Program-made: the position numbers and the translations under genes
Source of the DNA: Beroe forskalii
Taxonomy: Eukaryota; Ctenophora; Nuda; Beroida; Beroidae
NCBI GenBank assembly: GCA_011033025.1
Contig: WFMF01000146.1
Location: 310,001 to 374,000 of the forward strand
Reading direction: 5' to 3'
Length of the DNA: 64,000 bases
In this document: positions 63,929-64,000 of the stretch, in pieces
Position numbering within the stretch: the first letter of the stretch is position 1
How the letters are laid out: the number at the start of each line of letters is the position of its first letter
Notes under the pieces: model-generated
What the model saw: the letters and a program-made list of their open reading frames with translations, nothing else
The model's database searches: none
What the model was told of the DNA's origin: nothing

Positions 63929-64000
63929 GTAAGTGTAGTTTTGAAGGCGTGAGCTGGGTTGCCTTCGGTAACATAAGTGTATTTAAAACTGGGGGTAAAA

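Noticed and set aside
1-64000. rRNA and tRNA genes
   Set aside because: No conserved rRNA block or cloverleaf with A and B boxes was recognised by eye; a covariance-model scan would be decisive.

Overview
The window is nuclear DNA of an invertebrate animal. Coding sequence is broken into short exons with GT/AG borders, the DNA between exons is AT-rich and crowded with small inverted-repeat elements, and the gene content is metazoan. An innexin together with an LDLa-repeat rhodopsin-type GPCR argues against a vertebrate and fits a marine protostome such as a spiralian, or another non-vertebrate lineage. The species cannot be fixed from the sequence.

Layout. (1) Positions 263-12283, minus strand: an innexin gene, seven exons visible, 3' end outside the window. 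Its third intron (1513-10853) holds a 3.6 kb palindromic transposon (1584-5166) and a complete-looking LDLa-GPCR gene (5900-9846) on the same strand. The end of innexin exon 1, with its splice donor, is tandemly repeated nine times (33-bp unit). (2) 12284-19138: no gene seen, many MITE-like palindromes. (3) 19139-36860, minus strand: a mitochondrial carrier of the SLC25A33/36 (pyrimidine nucleotide carrier) type, eight exons. Its introns hold a 4.2 kb palindromic satellite array (about 171-bp monomers in 343-bp dimers) and a GGCGCC-rich palindromic element with a perfect 8-bp target duplication and telomere-like repeats at its centre. (4) 36861-39386: a divergent intergenic region with CpG-rich hairpins. 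(5) 39387-61459, plus strand: a 22 kb locus with four common 5' exons followed by an array of mutually exclusive-looking 3' terminal exons. (6) 62399-63550: an intact Merlin/IS1595-type DDE transposase ORF with its own TATA box and an upstream array of about 22-bp palindromic repeats. (7) 63904 onward: possibly the first exon of another gene.

The most remarkable object is the 39-61 kb locus. The common exons encode a 424-residue protein part: a short unfamiliar N-terminal module, an acidic stretch, a P/Q/T-rich region with 10-residue repeats, and a SUMO-like motif. They end in phase 1. Downstream lie 14 candidate terminal modules. Thirteen have a canonical acceptor in the matching phase and run to their own stop; the fourteenth (50732-51336) has no phase-matched acceptor for its first exon. 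The first three encode a helix-turn-helix-like domain (one frameshifted) and eleven encode two or three zinc fingers (one of these split over three exons). This is the architecture known from the Drosophila lola and mod(mdg4) loci, but without a BTB domain and mixing two kinds of DNA-binding module. It reads as a one-promoter, many-DNA-binding-domains transcription factor locus.

A second theme is tandem duplication over exon borders: innexin exon 1, SLC25 exon 6, and the 3' ends of two zinc-finger exons each show it.
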